A stretch of DNA of 64,000 bases from Sycobia sp. Sy_11 (GCA_018907035.1 JACCIC010000036.1:816001-880000), one strand, 5' to 3'; positions 12,425 through 26,236 are shown, counted from the stretch's first letter. Numbers and translations: made by a program. The notes: a model not told the origin generated them from the sequence alone.

Positions 12425-12652
12425 CTCTATAATCTTCAGGTCAGCGATACTTTCGTTCGCTTGATGCGACTTAACAAGGCCTTATCAGTCTTTATCGCGT
12501 TCCCGCAAACAATGCGCAGGCCCTCTACACGGAGACGTTTATAGAAAGCGGCCCCGTAGCTCATAGCACTCGAGTCTATGCACTTTCTCCGACCCTCTAC
12601 CTCCCCCTCATCCTCATATTCTCTCTTCTGACACGATCTATGTATCTATTTA

Positions 12653-12654
<2 letters not shown>

Positions 12655-12724
<70 letters not shown>

Positions 12725-12755
12725 CCTCTCGCCAAGTCTTTTCTTTGCTGCTCGT

Positions 12756-12810
<55 letters not shown>
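12655..12810. repeat. (CT)n and (TA)n pair
   Basis: (CT)33 at 12655-12721 and (TA)26 at 12758-12810, separated by a 36-bp unique stretch. Confidence 0.94.
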
Positions 12811-12813
<3 letters not shown>

Positions 12814-13438
12814 TTGATATAGGCAGTGATATGCGACCACAGAATGAATAGCATCATAATATGTTTTCTGCATCCTCTTCCCCGCCCCCTTCCCACCACA
12901 CTGTTGTTCCCCGCGCATCAGCCTCGTCCTAAGCTTATTGAAGAAGATTTTATAGCTAGCCTTTTAAATGGTTATTTTGCAATTTATTTATAATGCTCGC
13001 GTTTAGGAACTGATTAAGCGAGCGAGCCAATGGGACGGTTTTGATGTTTCTCTACAGCCTCTATGATTTAAGGCAATTACATTGTATATATGTACCCGAG
13101 AAACCGTCGACTCTTTTATGCGAGGATCGTCTACATTGAAGGCTATTCCGTGCTTGAATTATTACTAATTGTTATAATGTCGCGTGATGTGCGAAATGAT
13201 AAAAAGAGACAGAAAATACTTCTTAAGCCTCAAAATTTATGGAAGTTATGAATTTGTAGATCTAAGAACATTGCTAAGTAGTTAATATAAAAATTATGCA
13301 TTAATAATAAATAAATTTACATAACTTATTTATGTATTCTTGTTTACATAACTTATAAATAAGATTACAAAACTTTGAAATCTAGAAATGAATTTACTTT
13401 AGGGATTAAAACAATTAATAAAATTACGTCACTATCCG

Positions 13439-13440
<2 letters not shown>

Positions 13441-13492
<52 letters not shown>
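13441..13492. repeat. (TA)n microsatellite
   Basis: Pure AT dinucleotides. Confidence 0.94.
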
Positions 13493-13497
<5 letters not shown>

Positions 13498-13499
13498 TA

Positions 13500-14460
13500 A
13501 TAAATTTACAAAATGTAGAAAATGATTTAGAAGGAAGCAATTAGAATCATATAGTGAGAAACGATGCGAGCTGTATGTTCGAAATAATAGAAAAATAAGC
13601 ATTTTATAATAAGATGATGACAAAAAATATTAATCGTAAATTTTAAATCATATTTCTTTTGTATCTTGAATTATGAATAAGTACGTAGAAAAGCTAATAA
13701 GATGAAAAAACAATCATGCAAGAATATGACATAATATATATGTAATTTAGATTTGTATTTTATTCATAATATAAAAAAAACAGTATGAGTCACAAAGTTC
13801 ACAATTTTCAAATCCAAAACAACTTAGTAAACTTCATACCATTATCACCCTATAAACCCACGAAACCAGATATCTATGTAACTCATATGCATAAACTCTA
13901 AATCTACAAATCTCCAACAAACCTGGAACTTGTAAAATCCGAATCCCCGAATCCACAAGCTCAATAATAGGATTTAAATACGTACATATGCATACAAGTT
14001 TCAACTAATAAATTTTTCAAATTCATGAGGTTTTATGATTTTTGGCTAATCCTGACGTCCCATAGCAAGGAAAAAAGGGTTTTAGCTTCAGTGTCTGAAA
14101 ATGTACAATAGAAGTATAGTCAATTCCAAGATACATGCATTGATTAATCACTACCCCCTCCCTACTACCGATCATTAATCTCTCCCTTAAAGCCGACAAA
14201 TACTTCAACAAACCTCTCGATCTCTTACAATCTCACCCTTTCCTCGTAATCGTCCCATTCCGCCCTCCTGCAACATGTGCTTATTCGCTCTCTTTACCCT
14301 TTACGCCATTATGTCACAATGATAATGAATAATTGGTCGGATCCGTCCTGCTCGCCCTACTCCCTTGCCCCTTTCTCCTTCTCTTGCTGTTCACGAAGAT
14401 TCATCTTCAATGTCTCTGAATCATCAGGATTCTGATGGTCCCCTCGTCCCCAACCCCTGC
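13500..14460. other. No gene recognised
   Basis: AT-rich, becoming pyrimidine-rich after 14150. No repeats or domains are seen. Confidence 0.4.
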
Positions 14461-14469
14461 CACCCGTTT

Positions 14470-15130
14470 TGTAAATCGCTCGGGTTCGCTCGAGCGACAT
14501 TAAATTCGCAACGGCCAGTAATTCTCCGCTGCTCGGGCGCCGTCAAAGGCAAACAATAGATCCACCGGAGCCCGCCGCGGCTACGACTTCGCGTACGCAT
14601 CGATCGTGCAGGCGGCTCACCGATTTCTTATACCGAGGGCGCGCGCGCGCGCCCGTATATTTGTATGTAAAGGCCTCGACGGATTACGCACGCTATTCTA
14701 TACATGCGTGGCTACTATACTCGCGAGGAAAATATTTTATATTACATCCGACGGTTTATTCACGCCTACATAGATTAGTTGGTGCACTAACTCGCAAAAA
14801 TCGGATGAAAACAATAATGCGACGAGACAATAGCTGCAGCGCCTAAAAATTTATACCCCTCCGATATGGTGTGTGTATGTGTCAGTAGGTGGATGGGTGG
14901 GTGTGTGTTTACGCGTGTGCGTGTCCTTTCAAGCTTTCATGGGCGCAGCCGATTATATATCTGGATATCCCCGCACCCAGTGATATGGCAATTTTGCGCG
15001 CGAGGTTATATCATGAAAAATAACGCATTGAGGGGGTACGGACCGCGCGTACGCATCGTTAGCTGCGCGATTACAATAGTATACTATAGCACCCACCGTT
15101 CTGGTTGCGTCCGCGATAATAATATAACCG
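14470..15130. promoter_or_regulatory. CpG-rich block, candidate regulatory region
   Basis: CpG density is raised between about 14480 and 14660 and again at 14990-15115 (GCGCGCG, CGCGGCTACGACTTCGCG-type strings). No convincing exon is seen; short open frames in both strands show no domains. It may be an enhancer or an unmethylated element. Confidence 0.2.
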
Positions 15131-15759
15131 ATTTATTAAACAGTTAAATAAGGCCTATGTAATAAATATTCTATGCATAAATTTATACATATATTTCAAT
15201 AGTTAGAATTGTGCATACGTCTTGTAGTGTGTCAATTCGAAAATTTTTAATAAATCAAGAAATTTTTGCGGCCGAGTGTAGAAATGCATGCTACTTATCA
15301 GGCTTCTCGTTATCAATATAAAACATATCGGATACACTTGCACACTTATGCACTCATCCACGCCAGGTCCGAATAGCAGTATTTAACGTGAAATTTTCCT
15401 GGAGTATATCGCTTTCCTCATCTCGACAGTTCTTATCTTATAGTTGGGCCCAATTTGGATTTTTCGATAAGTTCATCTAAATAGTTACTATTAGATGCGC
15501 AAGTAAGTTCTTGCTATTTTTCAATAGCTGGCTCGACGAAATATGTATTAGTAATAACTCTGTTTTGTCATTATAATAAAATGTATATTATCTCTTATGA
15601 CTACATAGCTCGATTTCGAGATATTTAAAAGGTCAGGAGCCAAGCCGAGACATGCAGTGAACCAAACCTCTTTGACACATTACTCATTTTGTTCGCGCGT
15701 TCTTTACTAAAGGTTACGTGTAAATATCTAATTTTGTGCCAGATACTTGTCATTTGCTG

Positions 15760-16205
15760 GAAGCGTGGATTTTCTTCTTTCGTTCGAAGAAAACGCCGGC
15801 TGAACCGCGTTGAGAGCTTCAAAAAATGTACATATAGAGTTATCGCGTTGCTGCTCTAAGCGAAACAACGTACTACGATTGGCGCCGCTGCTTCAAAAAC
15901 TGTACTTTCGATTCTGTAGAGCATCCGCGTCAAGAAAGGTCTAACACTCTCGAAGAATTGAAGGCATTGCTCGTTCATGATTTATTACGGGCTGTTGAAA
16001 CAGAACGAAACTATTACGGGAAAACGATATAGGGCTCAATCGGTGCAATTGAGTCAAGCGAATCAGCAGTTCCGCTCATACGGTGACATGAAGGACTGAC
16101 TTGATTTGTCTGGAGGGTCTCCAAACACTTTACTATCGTCATGGTATTCGAACATTACCAGAATGATAAGATGAAATTGTAACTATCGAGGAATAATACT
16201 TCGAA
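15760..16205 (+). mobile_element. Decayed, internally deleted mariner remnant (mauritiana-like)
   Basis: In sequence and in shifted frames one reads AALSETTYYDWRRCFK (about 15851), LLKQNETITGKRYRAQ (about 15990) and YYRHGIRTLPE followed by a DE-IV-IEE tail (about 16130-16190). These match the N-terminal, central and C-terminal parts of a mariner transposase in order. The two catalytic motifs between them are missing, so a large internal deletion is inferred. The ends are not resolved. Confidence 0.6.
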
Positions 16206-16209
16206 TGAT

Positions 16210-17549
16210 TTGTTTAGAAACATCTTTTCATAATAGACTTGCTTTTACATAATAAGAAACAAACATAAACTTAGCTCTGCACCTAATATACGTTTAAGAT
16301 CATATTTATAAAGATTAAATTTAAGGTGCAATGGACTACTGACTGGAATGACGATTTAATGCTTTTTCAAACCCGACATATACGTCTGGGCGTAGGAACC
16401 AAGCTCAACTCCAATATGCACATCAATGACTAAAATGAACAATTTCGTAATTTATTACTTGTTAACTTCTGCTTCTAGCTCTCTTGTTAGCTTATCCACC
16501 GTATATATCATCCAAGTCCTCTTTAATTTCTCTGCGCATCGATTGGCCTTCGAAAAAGGAGAATCGAATCACTACCCACTCGAGCAGATGATCAGAACAA
16601 CAGTATGAGTCCATTCGCATGAATTTTCTATTGCGTTGATGGCGCAATCGCGCTGTGAGACTAAGTATTTATCAGACCACCTTCGTCAATCTTCTTTGTC
16701 TATGAAGAATATGGATAAGCATTTTATACACCTCTGGCGAGTTAACCCACGGCCTGGATTTTTTAACACTCTTTTAAGACTTTGTTTATAGAGCTAGTCA
16801 ATATTTGACATAAAAGTGACTTGATGTCTACTTTAAAAGTTATTCATTGGTTTTACAGATTTTAAATAAACCTGAGATTTTTTCCCTAAATTTTTTATAC
16901 ATAAGTAATTTAAGTCAATTTCTCTTAGTCTAGAAATGAGAGGTCTGTCACTTCTATCTCAGCAAACGATTGATTCAAGTAATGCAGACTTCAAATAATG
17001 CATAGCATATGTCACTCGAAATACGATAAATAATTTAATAAATAAAAATAAAAATAATAATAATAATATAACATGATTGGCTTAATACTTTTTGAGACTT
17101 TTATTCACGAAGAATCAACCGTCTCTTTATCTAATAGTACAGTATCTTGAACAAGAAAAGAAGGGCGTGAGACAAGTCATTGCTGGGAATGTGTAATCAT
17201 TAATTAATTATCCATAGAGCGCGACCATCGTGTCATGCGATTGAACTTACGGCGTTTTAATAAAGGGTGAAGAAACGATCGATCGATCGATTGATAATAA
17301 TCATCACTTTCACGCTGACCAATAAAGGCGGCTCAGCTATTGTTACTTTCTTCCCAATTCTATATATCGCAAATAATTCATATTGGTATCCGGCATGTCT
17401 TGTTGCACAGATTTTTTCCCCTCAACTATATGCAGTATATAATAAAGTCTTGCGGGACTTATTTATTCAAATCATTGTGATGTGATTATCATATATATCA
17501 TTGAACTTTATTTTATACAGAGCAAATAAAAAAATTATGATAAATCGAG

Positions 17550-17585
<36 letters not shown>

Positions 17586-17713
17586 CTGAAACGAAGAGGC
17601 TTATTGAGAAATCATATTGAGTATATTTTTAAGTATGGGAAAGTGGAGAAACGGATGCACTTTCATTGAATAGTCCTCGATAATAAAAGAGTGAGTGAAA
17701 GAAAAAAAGAACA

Positions 17714-17747
<34 letters not shown>

Positions 17748-17930
17748 TAAGAGAAGGGGAGGAAGACTGAATAACCATTTATTTATACACCTTCTAGATA
17801 ATTAATATAATTATTCAATCTTGTAACAAATTATATGTATTAAATCATCATCAGGAATTTCAAGACTAAGTGTAATCGTTAATTATTTGATCGACTTACT
17901 TATATTTTAATCAATAATCTATTGAATTGA
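16210..17930. other. No gene recognised
   Basis: The stretch holds a short (GATC)n around 17277-17290 and the small microsatellites listed. The open frame at 17267-17485 shows no domain. Confidence 0.4.
17552..17582. repeat. (TA)n microsatellite
   Basis: About 15 units. An imperfect (GA)n tract follows at 17716-17744. Confidence 0.9.
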
Positions 17931-17940
17931 TATCGATCTT

Positions 17941-18018
<78 letters not shown>
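17941..18018. repeat. (CT)n microsatellite
   Basis: About 39 CT units. Confidence 0.94.
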
Positions 18019-18021
<3 letters not shown>

Positions 18022-18579
18022 CTGTCTCTTACGCTTTGTCCATGAAAGCCTATCTGGTCACATCATTCACTTGTGGTTTTCAGTAAATGTTTAGAAGTTT
18101 TTGTAGGGTTAAAAATGTAATCACTATAACTGTCTCGAATCATCAGGCGCATACTTCAAATTTATCTGCTAAACGATATACGAATTCGCATACAAGTTCA
18201 GGAAATCTGAATATATTGCACCAGCAAGTTATTGTAAATATTTTGTATGTACGCATATCTTTTACATACTACCTCGGCGCTATAGAACTGACTATGTTAC
18301 GACTGGACTCAATAAAGCGGCATTATGCCCTGATTATATCCTACATATACTGGCTCCCATCGCTGTGCCGATCGTCGCAAACTTGCTCCTCAGCGCGTTT
18401 CTTATCTAAATTTAGATAAATATCATTATTAGCCGAAAAAAGCGCATCGAATTAAATTATGCCACTGCCGTGGAAATATGTTCGCGTAAATCGTAAACAT
18501 AATAGTATATGTCGCGAAAATTTGTAATCACGCGACTTATCTTTTTCACTCTACCGTAAATTCCCGATGATTCTTTTTG

Positions 18580-18581
<2 letters not shown>

Positions 18582-18640
<59 letters not shown>
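18582..18640. repeat. (TA)n microsatellite
   Basis: Pure AT dinucleotides. Confidence 0.94.
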
Positions 18641-18644
<4 letters not shown>

Positions 18645-18848
18645 GACGCGCCGAAAGTGAGGCTCGAGAATTCAATATTTGACACCTGCATAGTTGCTTT
18701 ATCAGCGTGCGCAAACTGCAGCCGTATGGAAAACACGTGACTCGTTCGCGTGCACTCCAAGGTGCAGTGTTAAAGAGCTCGTATTATTAATTGTGTTCGT
18801 CGCCTGTCCCGTACACTTGCCAATCGGGAACTCTTGTTTTTATCACTT

Positions 18849-18850
<2 letters not shown>

Positions 18851-18900
<50 letters not shown>

Positions 18901-18924
18901 CCGCGCGCGCGCACACACACAGAG

Positions 18925-18957
<33 letters not shown>
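18851..18957. repeat. (CT)n-(CA)n-(CG)n-(CA)n-(GA)n compound repeat
   Basis: A pyrimidine arm of (CT)n is followed by CACACAC, CGCGCGCG, CACACAC and then a (GA)n arm. The outer arms are complementary over about 35 bp and could form a hairpin with a Z-DNA-prone CG/CA centre. Confidence 0.85.
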
Positions 18958-18958
<1 letters not shown>

Positions 18959-19026
18959 ACACACGCAAATAAAGCATTCAAAATGTAAGTCTGGATTCGA
19001 AATTACGTGCATACATGTATTTATAG

Positions 19027-19081
<55 letters not shown>
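19027..19081. repeat. (TA)n microsatellite
   Basis: Pure AT dinucleotides. Confidence 0.94.
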
Positions 19082-19083
<2 letters not shown>

Positions 19084-19275
19084 TCGGTACTTGCATACAT
19101 CATGAAGGCTAACGATGGAGCTTTTCGTGCGCCTGGCCTACACTAAAGAGATAAATGCATTTAATAGCAATGAAGCACCATATGACGATAATGCGCTGCT
19201 TGCGAATTTTCCTTTAAGTTTTTTTTGTAATATATTGGATTTTTGTCATATTTTCTACATATTTGTGCGTAAGCA

Positions 19276-19340
19276 TTATATTTATTTATTTATTTATTTA
19301 TTTATATTTATTTATTCATTTATTTATTCGTTTATTTATA
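19276..19340. repeat. (TTTA)n tetranucleotide tract
   Basis: TTTA units with ATTC/CGTT variants. Confidence 0.9.
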
Positions 19341-19905
19341 GCTCCCTGCATGCAAAGGGATAAGTAAATATGACTACGTTCAATAAATTCAAATAATACT
19401 TGTTGTTACTTTCGCACTGCAACAAAATAGTTTTAAAATATAAGATTATTTTTCCAGAGAATTTAAAGATTCATAAGTAATAAAAGAGATAATATCTGTA
19501 TATTAAAGTTTGCAGAAGAAATGCAGTTCATTTGTTTGGACTGATAAATGATTCAAGGAAGTTTCATTTGAGGCAGGCTTCATTGAGTACAATTATATTA
19601 ATTAAGACTAACGTTTATTAAACTCAATTAATTGAAATAATGATTTGTAATTCTCGGATATTTTTTAACGTATAATATATTTTTATTATTTTCGGAAAGT
19701 TCAACTTCTAAATTTAATCTGAGTTCTTTTTATGATCGCACAGTGATTAATATGCAACTGCGATTCATTGAATTGGATGAAAAATATGAAAGAGAATCAT
19801 TCCGTGAGGATGATGACAATTTTTTAAGGACCGTTTCAGTCTCTCATCAATAAAAAGTTGTACAAGGAAATTTAATTTTTTTGTTGTTAATTCAATTTTG
19901 TACAT

Positions 19906-19907
<2 letters not shown>

Positions 19908-19942
<35 letters not shown>
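19908..19942. repeat. (GT)n microsatellite
   Basis: About 17 units. Confidence 0.92.
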
Positions 19943-19945
<3 letters not shown>

Positions 19946-20057
19946 ATAATCTTAAAAAATATACAGATCGTATTAAAACTCGTTTGAATAAGAAATGGCA
20001 ATTCCGAGGAATTTCATAAGCATTATTGTACTGTATGAAAGATATATTAATGAATAT

Positions 20058-20330
20058 TTTTATCGATCTTACAGTCTTTGTCCTATAATATATTATACTA
20101 ATATAATGATAATCGGACTGTCCTTGTTTACAATTGCCCCCGAATAATCTGAAATAGAAATTACTACTAAAAATAAAATTAAATTAGTTTAAAAATTAAA
20201 AATAATAAAAATAAGCTATATTCTGTGTTAGCAAAGAACAACCTGACAGACCCCTACCAACTTAAATATAAATTTACCTTCGATTCCCGACGACTCAAAT
20301 CGCTAGGGTTCATATTCAAGGACTAAACTG
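20058..20330 (+). repeat. Unnamed interspersed repeat family, longest copy
   Basis: TTTTATCGATCTTACAGTCT, TATTATACTAATATAATGAT, GGACTGTCCTTGTTTAC, CCCCGAATAATCTGAAATAG, GTTAGCAAAGAACAACCTG, ATTCCCGACGACTCAAATCG and GCTAGGGTTCATATTC. It contains every landmark seen in the other copies, so it is the best template for a consensus. Confidence 0.7.
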
Positions 20331-20339
20331 AACATTCTA

Positions 20340-21840
20340 GTTGTGAAATCACGCATTGTATCCCTAGATCTTTAAAAACCGCGCATATATTGTGGGACAT
20401 TAATAGTGCGTTCAATGTATATTTATTATAGTTATATAATGACATATACATATATTGCCTTAATTCATTAATTTATATTAGACTAACTAACCTTATAATA
20501 AGTTGCTATTTCGAGATTTATACTATTTAAAACTTGTATAAAATATAATAAAATACATTGTTCAGCTAGCCATTTGCTTTCTAATTATCATAATTCTTTT
20601 GTATACAGTCTTTTGTTTCCGTTATAGTTTTCTGACATTATAATATCATAATAAATTATACGAAGAATGCAGGAAACAGACAAGCGCCTACGAAATGTAT
20701 TAAGAATTTAAAATCAGATAATCAAATTGCGGGCCTTGGGATTTGAAGAAATAAATTAAAAAAATAGTAATTGATCAATATTGTGCAAATAATCAATATG
20801 AAGAAAATATGTTGAATGGTGAAAATAAAATGGATGTAATTAATGATATACGAGAAATGAAAAAGTAAAAAGCAAGTAACAAAATGGAATTATAGAATAT
20901 TAATATCGTTAATATTATTTTTGTTTAAATTTAGACATATTGTTACAAAATTTTGATAAATAATTTTATTAATAAAAAATTTAATTTTTTTATAGTTTTT
21001 AATGTAATATGTTAATGTAACATTTAATGTAATATGTAATATGTTCTATTTATTATTTGCTATTTTTTGCGTATTCTATTTTTTAAGAATATAAAAAGTC
21101 TGTTTAATACCGATACCCTAGGTGGGTCAAAAAGGATTTTTTATTACAAAAATCTAGTTTTGTTAGTCAAAGTAGATCTTTATTATTAAGAGAAAAAATA
21201 GAAAAAAAATCATATTTTTATTTAGAGTCCACGCTTTAGGGAAATCCACTATAAAATGGAAAAAGAGAGGTTCCTGTATATAAATCAATATCTTATATTT
21301 CAGATTCTCATGATAATCAGATCTATATTTCAGATAAAAAACTACCTACGACTAATTAATGTTTATTGTTACTTTCTTATAACGATTTTATCTTAATATG
21401 CTTAACATATTTGTTTACGTCGTTATATTTTCTTATTTGTAACAAATTCGTATGCTAATAGTTATGGAGAATTGTTGAAACATTTTGCTAAAACAAATTA
21501 CGCTCCCTTACGGTCTCATTTACGGGATGATACATATATGATACAGTAACTGCTGACATAAATTTCTCCTCAACGTATAAATCAATAGTACATAACTTTC
21601 ATCATCCGAACCTCATATTTGAGCTCTTTTCGTAGACGCAAGTGTAAATACTATTATTTAACTTTCGTTCATCGACACGGAAATCATCGTAAAAATTCGC
21701 TGCCGCTGTGAAAGCCTTCTGCGCGGGAATGAACGCGGATTCCAGCAAGATCTATATCTGGCATAAACGTCGACAAGCACGAAGGCCATTCGTTTTTCAG
21801 TATACGAGCTGGTTATAAAGTCGTCGAAGCCCATCCTTTT
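20340..21840. other. No gene recognised
   Basis: A CCCTAGGTGGGTCAAAAA motif at 21116 resembles a DNA-transposon end, but no partner end was found. Confidence 0.35.
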
Positions 21841-21842
21841 AA

Positions 21843-21843
<1 letters not shown>

Positions 21844-21905
<62 letters not shown>
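21844..21905. repeat. (TA)n microsatellite
   Basis: About 30 units. Confidence 0.94.
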
Positions 21906-21906
<1 letters not shown>

Positions 21907-22400
21907 CAATCTCGAGAATAACTGCCCAACGGTATATTTGTCCTCGCTTCCGTCACCGTTCCTTCTGCAGATTATTCGCGAATCTCATCAGGACGAAGTG
22001 TTCGCGCAAACGCGATGAGTGCCCAGCGCTTGTTATAAATGAAACTCTATATTACACATACACGCGCGCGCGCGTGCGTCGTAATCCGATTTTTGTAATG
22101 GATTCACTATGCGAGTGACCGCTCGGCGACCTATATTTATCGGTCACTCTACTATCCTTGTTCACAGAACACGTCTTCTTATACTGGTCGAATGTATGTA
22201 TATGCGGCTATTCCACACATCCTGCATCGTTGCCGGTGAACTTAAGCATATATATATATATATGCATCGGGCACGCGCAGACCTATTATATATTCATATA
22301 TAGATAGAGAAAAAGATCTGGACCGCCGAGCCGAGTGCAGTACACGTGGCTCTGTTTTTACTAATAGTGGTGAATCTGCTTTCTCACTCTCCGTTTTTTA

Positions 22401-22401
22401 G

Positions 22402-22450
<49 letters not shown>
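22401..22450. repeat. (TA)n microsatellite
   Basis: About 25 units. A shorter TA run lies at 22246-22262. Confidence 0.93.
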
Positions 22451-22451
<1 letters not shown>

Positions 22452-23335
22452 CCTACGAGTACACGGGAGCGCGGTCGCGACACGCACGTTATCGTTCATC
22501 TGATGGGAGACGCACTACCGCCTCATCGTATATACAGTGGAAAAAATAAATTACTTTGTTTTGTCAAAATTCGTGCTACGGCTCAATTCTTAACCGATAC
22601 CGATTTTGACGTTTCTTATTCTTTAAAAATACTCGTAATGAGTTTTACATTTTACAGGTAAAAACATGTAACATGTTATAAACAGTAGAAGACAAATTTT
22701 CAATGGACTTAGTGCGTATATTGCGTATTCTGACGTTTTGATTATAAGATTATTTTTAAAAAATCGTGCAATTTAAATGTTCACAGTGAAAATAGTAAAG
22801 TGAAAAAAATAAAATATAAAAAAAGATGTATATTAGTCTCATCTAAAACTTTTCTTTGGAATAGATTTATAAATTTTTCGCATTTTGCGAGATACATATA
22901 AAAACCATGATTTTTATTAATTTCCAAATGGTAAAAATAATCATTAAGTATGTTCAAAACGAATTCAAGTTTATGTATTAATATTTCAAAGTTCAAATAA
23001 ATTTCAAAAAGTATTCTGAAATGCAAAAATTAATCAAGTATGAATTCAAATATTTTGAATTGGTGACTTGATTTTGTTCAAATACTAATCAGTTAATCAA
23101 TATTTATTAAGACATTTGAATTCATGATAAATACGTAAACATAAATTTTAATTGAAAATTGCAGCAGAAGAAGGAGTTCAGTACATTTAATCGATCGCAA
23201 AAGCATATAATTACCTCGATTGGTCGATAAAACTGATGATAACATAATAAGTTACAATGATAAGTGAATGAAAGCATAGGATCTTTATGTAATAATGTAA
23301 CACATTTTTCAATCAGTTTTGAAGCTGACATGTAG

Positions 23336-24130
23336 ATGGTAAAAGTATTAAAAAAATCATACGATTTTCAGAAATCCGAAACTTTTCAACGACATTTGTT
23401 AAAAATTCATATCAATCGATCGTTTCATTTTAGTAGTATCACTGAAAAAACTGTCCTTTGTTTAATAAAAATGGAAAAATCGGAATTTAATGTGTTAATA
23501 AAGTATTGTTTGTTGATAAGAAAAGGAACTATTCAAACGAAGCAATAGTTTAACAAGTGCTCCGTCGATAACAATATTCAAGCAGTGCTATGCGAACTTT
23601 CAATGCGATGGAACAATACACAAATGATACTTAATACTCGGATATTCTACTTAAATTCGGTATTGCAGGAAATATAAAAAGTTCACACAATAATTTTGAC
23701 AGATTACAAATTGAAGTTACGAGAGATAGTGCAGATGTGAAAAGTACCAAAAACGAAAGTTGAAGCCGATTTTAAAAACAAGTAGTGAAGCGTTGGACTG
23801 AATGTATTACTTTCTGAAAAGTATACCTTTATGAATAAAGTTGTAATTTGCCTTAAAATTATCGATTTATTAGTTAGGATAAAGGAGTATTGGGCATTAT
23901 ATTGCAAAGACGAAACGTATGTTTAATACGTGTCAGTTTCGTTTTCATCAAAACGAAGTCTCATGACGAAGTTTCATCAAGAGTAATCCATTTGGATTGT
24001 CATGTACAGCTTGTAGACGAATATAAAGCTATTCTTTAGAAATAGATTTCACTCTTTTTTATATTCATAATAAATACGTTATATAATAATAAAATAAATT
24101 GAAATAATAAAACATATATTTCAAGAATTC
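23336..24130 (+). mobile_element. Decayed mariner remnant
   Basis: A start-like frame at 23471 (MEKSEFNVLIKYCLL) resembles the N-terminus of a mariner transposase. About 200 bp further, a shifted reading gives a segment like 'NIKKVH.IIL.D.KLKLREI' (23670-23730), also typical of mariners. The remainder is too eroded to read, and no terminal repeats were recognised. Boundaries are approximate. Confidence 0.55.
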
Positions 24131-24278
24131 TTGATAAATTTCTTTGCAGCGACATAATCTATTTATCTGGAGAATGCTTAATGAATTCAATATGATTAGT
24201 TTCATACGTTCATTATGTTCAGAAAAAATCATGCAGTTAAAATGAATTTATTTTTAATTCGTTGTACGTCTAGGATTT

Positions 24279-24430
24279 TATCTATACTAATAAAATAAAG
24301 AGACGGTGTTTTTTGTATGATTACAATCAGAAAGAATACTTAACCTATTACAACGAAATTTTGATAGAATACACTTTTGGCATCAATACGCCATAGTTTT
24401 AATTTTATCTCTTTACGTCTAGGTACATCT
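24279..24430 (+). mobile_element. Possible Helentron-like 5' fragment
   Basis: CTATACTAATAAAATAAAG, then GGTGTTTTTTGTATG and TATTACAACGAAATTTTGAT, resembles the 5' layout of Helentron-like elements and loosely the sequence at 42555. No matching 3' hairpin/CTRR end was found downstream. Low confidence. Confidence 0.28.
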
Positions 24431-24439
24431 GTAGTATAT

Positions 24440-26230
24440 GTCTACATATACCTTTACTACCTGTTTTATCTCGACTAACAATATTAATAATATATTGCAG
24501 CAAGGCAAGATTACTTGCCAGATGCTTGTAAAATTATTTTGTCTTATACGTAGTAATAGAAGACGGTTTCAAAAAAATTGTACTAAAACACCATTGTTAC
24601 GTCCTCTGATTTTTGTATATCCTATATTGGATACAGCAAGAAAATTCCGTTTATTTGTATTAGTGTAATAAAAGCTACATAATCGATTGAAAGGATTTTG
24701 ACACAATATCTTTTGGTATTGTAGAGTAAAACGAGATTAGTTTTATTTCAAAATAAATATCATCTATAAGGAAAAAAATTATTAATGCTTTACAGAGCCT
24801 CATAAGTAATGTAGTAACATGGGAGAAACGTGCATACGTCAATATTGGTTGCTTAGTATGCACATGTATAATTAGTATCAGAAAACTTGCAGTTGAGCCA
24901 GTTGATTTTGAGCAAATTTAATTTTGGAAGATACTTGATAAATATATTTCACTAATTTTCCTTCTTTTTTGGGTTTCAGTATTATCTTTTTTATCGGCAG
25001 TTCACTTATTTTTATAAAGTTATTTTTTTAATTGCTTAAACATACTTATCGTAGTTTATCTTACGCAAAATGAAATCCTTTTCTTAAATATAGCAATGAA
25101 GCTCCTCTTTTATATATTGCAATTAGTAAATCACTTAATCAAATATTTAAATATGTAGAACCTAAATGTATGTCAAACACATTGTTTTCTACTAGCATAT
25201 GCTAGTCACATTATTAATTAATTTTGCTTTGCATAAGCAATCATAACATCTGGGAGAGCTTGATTTTTACTCAAAATACATTACTTCATCCTTTTAGTGT
25301 CATTTCTATCACTGGACATATCTTTGATTGATATCCGCTAATTAAAATTTGGAATACAGCAACTGCATTATGGCAAACCAAATTGATCCATAAGACAACA
25401 AAAGTGAATCAAGAGACAAACTCGAAGCTATAATATATATTTGTCCCTCGTAATAAGGTGGATGATTGTCCTCCAAATTGTAAGACATCATCAATAAAGT
25501 TGTCGCATTTCAGGTGAATGTAAAAAAACCATCTTAAAAAAAATCAGTATTACATTTTAAAGTATACTTTTAACTTTTCCAAATACCATAATCAGTTTTG
25601 AAAAAAAAGTTAACTCGCCATATGACTGGAGTTCGTCCATATGACTGGACTAGTTATGAAATTTGGGCACATTTGGTCGAACTGTGTCATTTTTTACTTT
25701 TAATTGAGTCTGCATATATAATCTCATATATAGGCTCCACGTCAGGTATAAAATAAAGTCGGCACGTGATAGAAGACACTAATTAGACCACTTTTCCAAT
25801 TTCACATATAAAAGTACTTTTTCTATAAGTTTTGGATTGAACTATAAAGAAGATATTTTATTTTAATATAATTAACTTTTATTTGCACTATTTTTTGCTA
25901 CGAAATTAAAATATACGTAAATTGAAACATTCTTTAATTTTAAATTGATTAGAATTATTTGAGTGAAAATTTATTCGAAAATTATATTGTAAATCTTTTT
26001 TATCTGTTTTTCTTTTAGTATTTCGGTTATTTGCCTTTATTTTTACGGGTAGATCACAAGATAGCAAATTAAGATATATAATTGGTTGTATTTTCTACAG
26101 AAATTTTGGTTTTTGGTGATGATTTTGAAAACAAAACATGTCAAAATTCGTTAAAAACGAAATCATTTAATTTTCCATTGAGTATTCCATTGAGTATTCT
26201 TCTTAAGAAAAGCCGAGATAGGTGTATGTT
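24440..26230. other. AT-rich, no gene recognised
   Basis: Only short, domain-free open frames. The direct repeat CATATGACTGGA occurs twice around 25618-25648. Confidence 0.4.
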
Positions 26231-26231
26231 T

Positions 26232-26236
<5 letters not shown>

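Noticed and set aside
12541..12600. tRNA-like string around CCCCGTAGCTCATAG
   Set aside because: No matching box B or acceptor stem; not foldable as a tRNA by eye.
18087..18419. 110-codon plus-strand frame
   Set aside because: Briefly considered as a retroelement C-terminus, but there are no aligned motifs beyond a chance YWLP.
21116..21140. CCCTAGGTGGGTC as a piggyBac-like end
   Set aside because: No TTAA target site next to it and no partner inverted end nearby.
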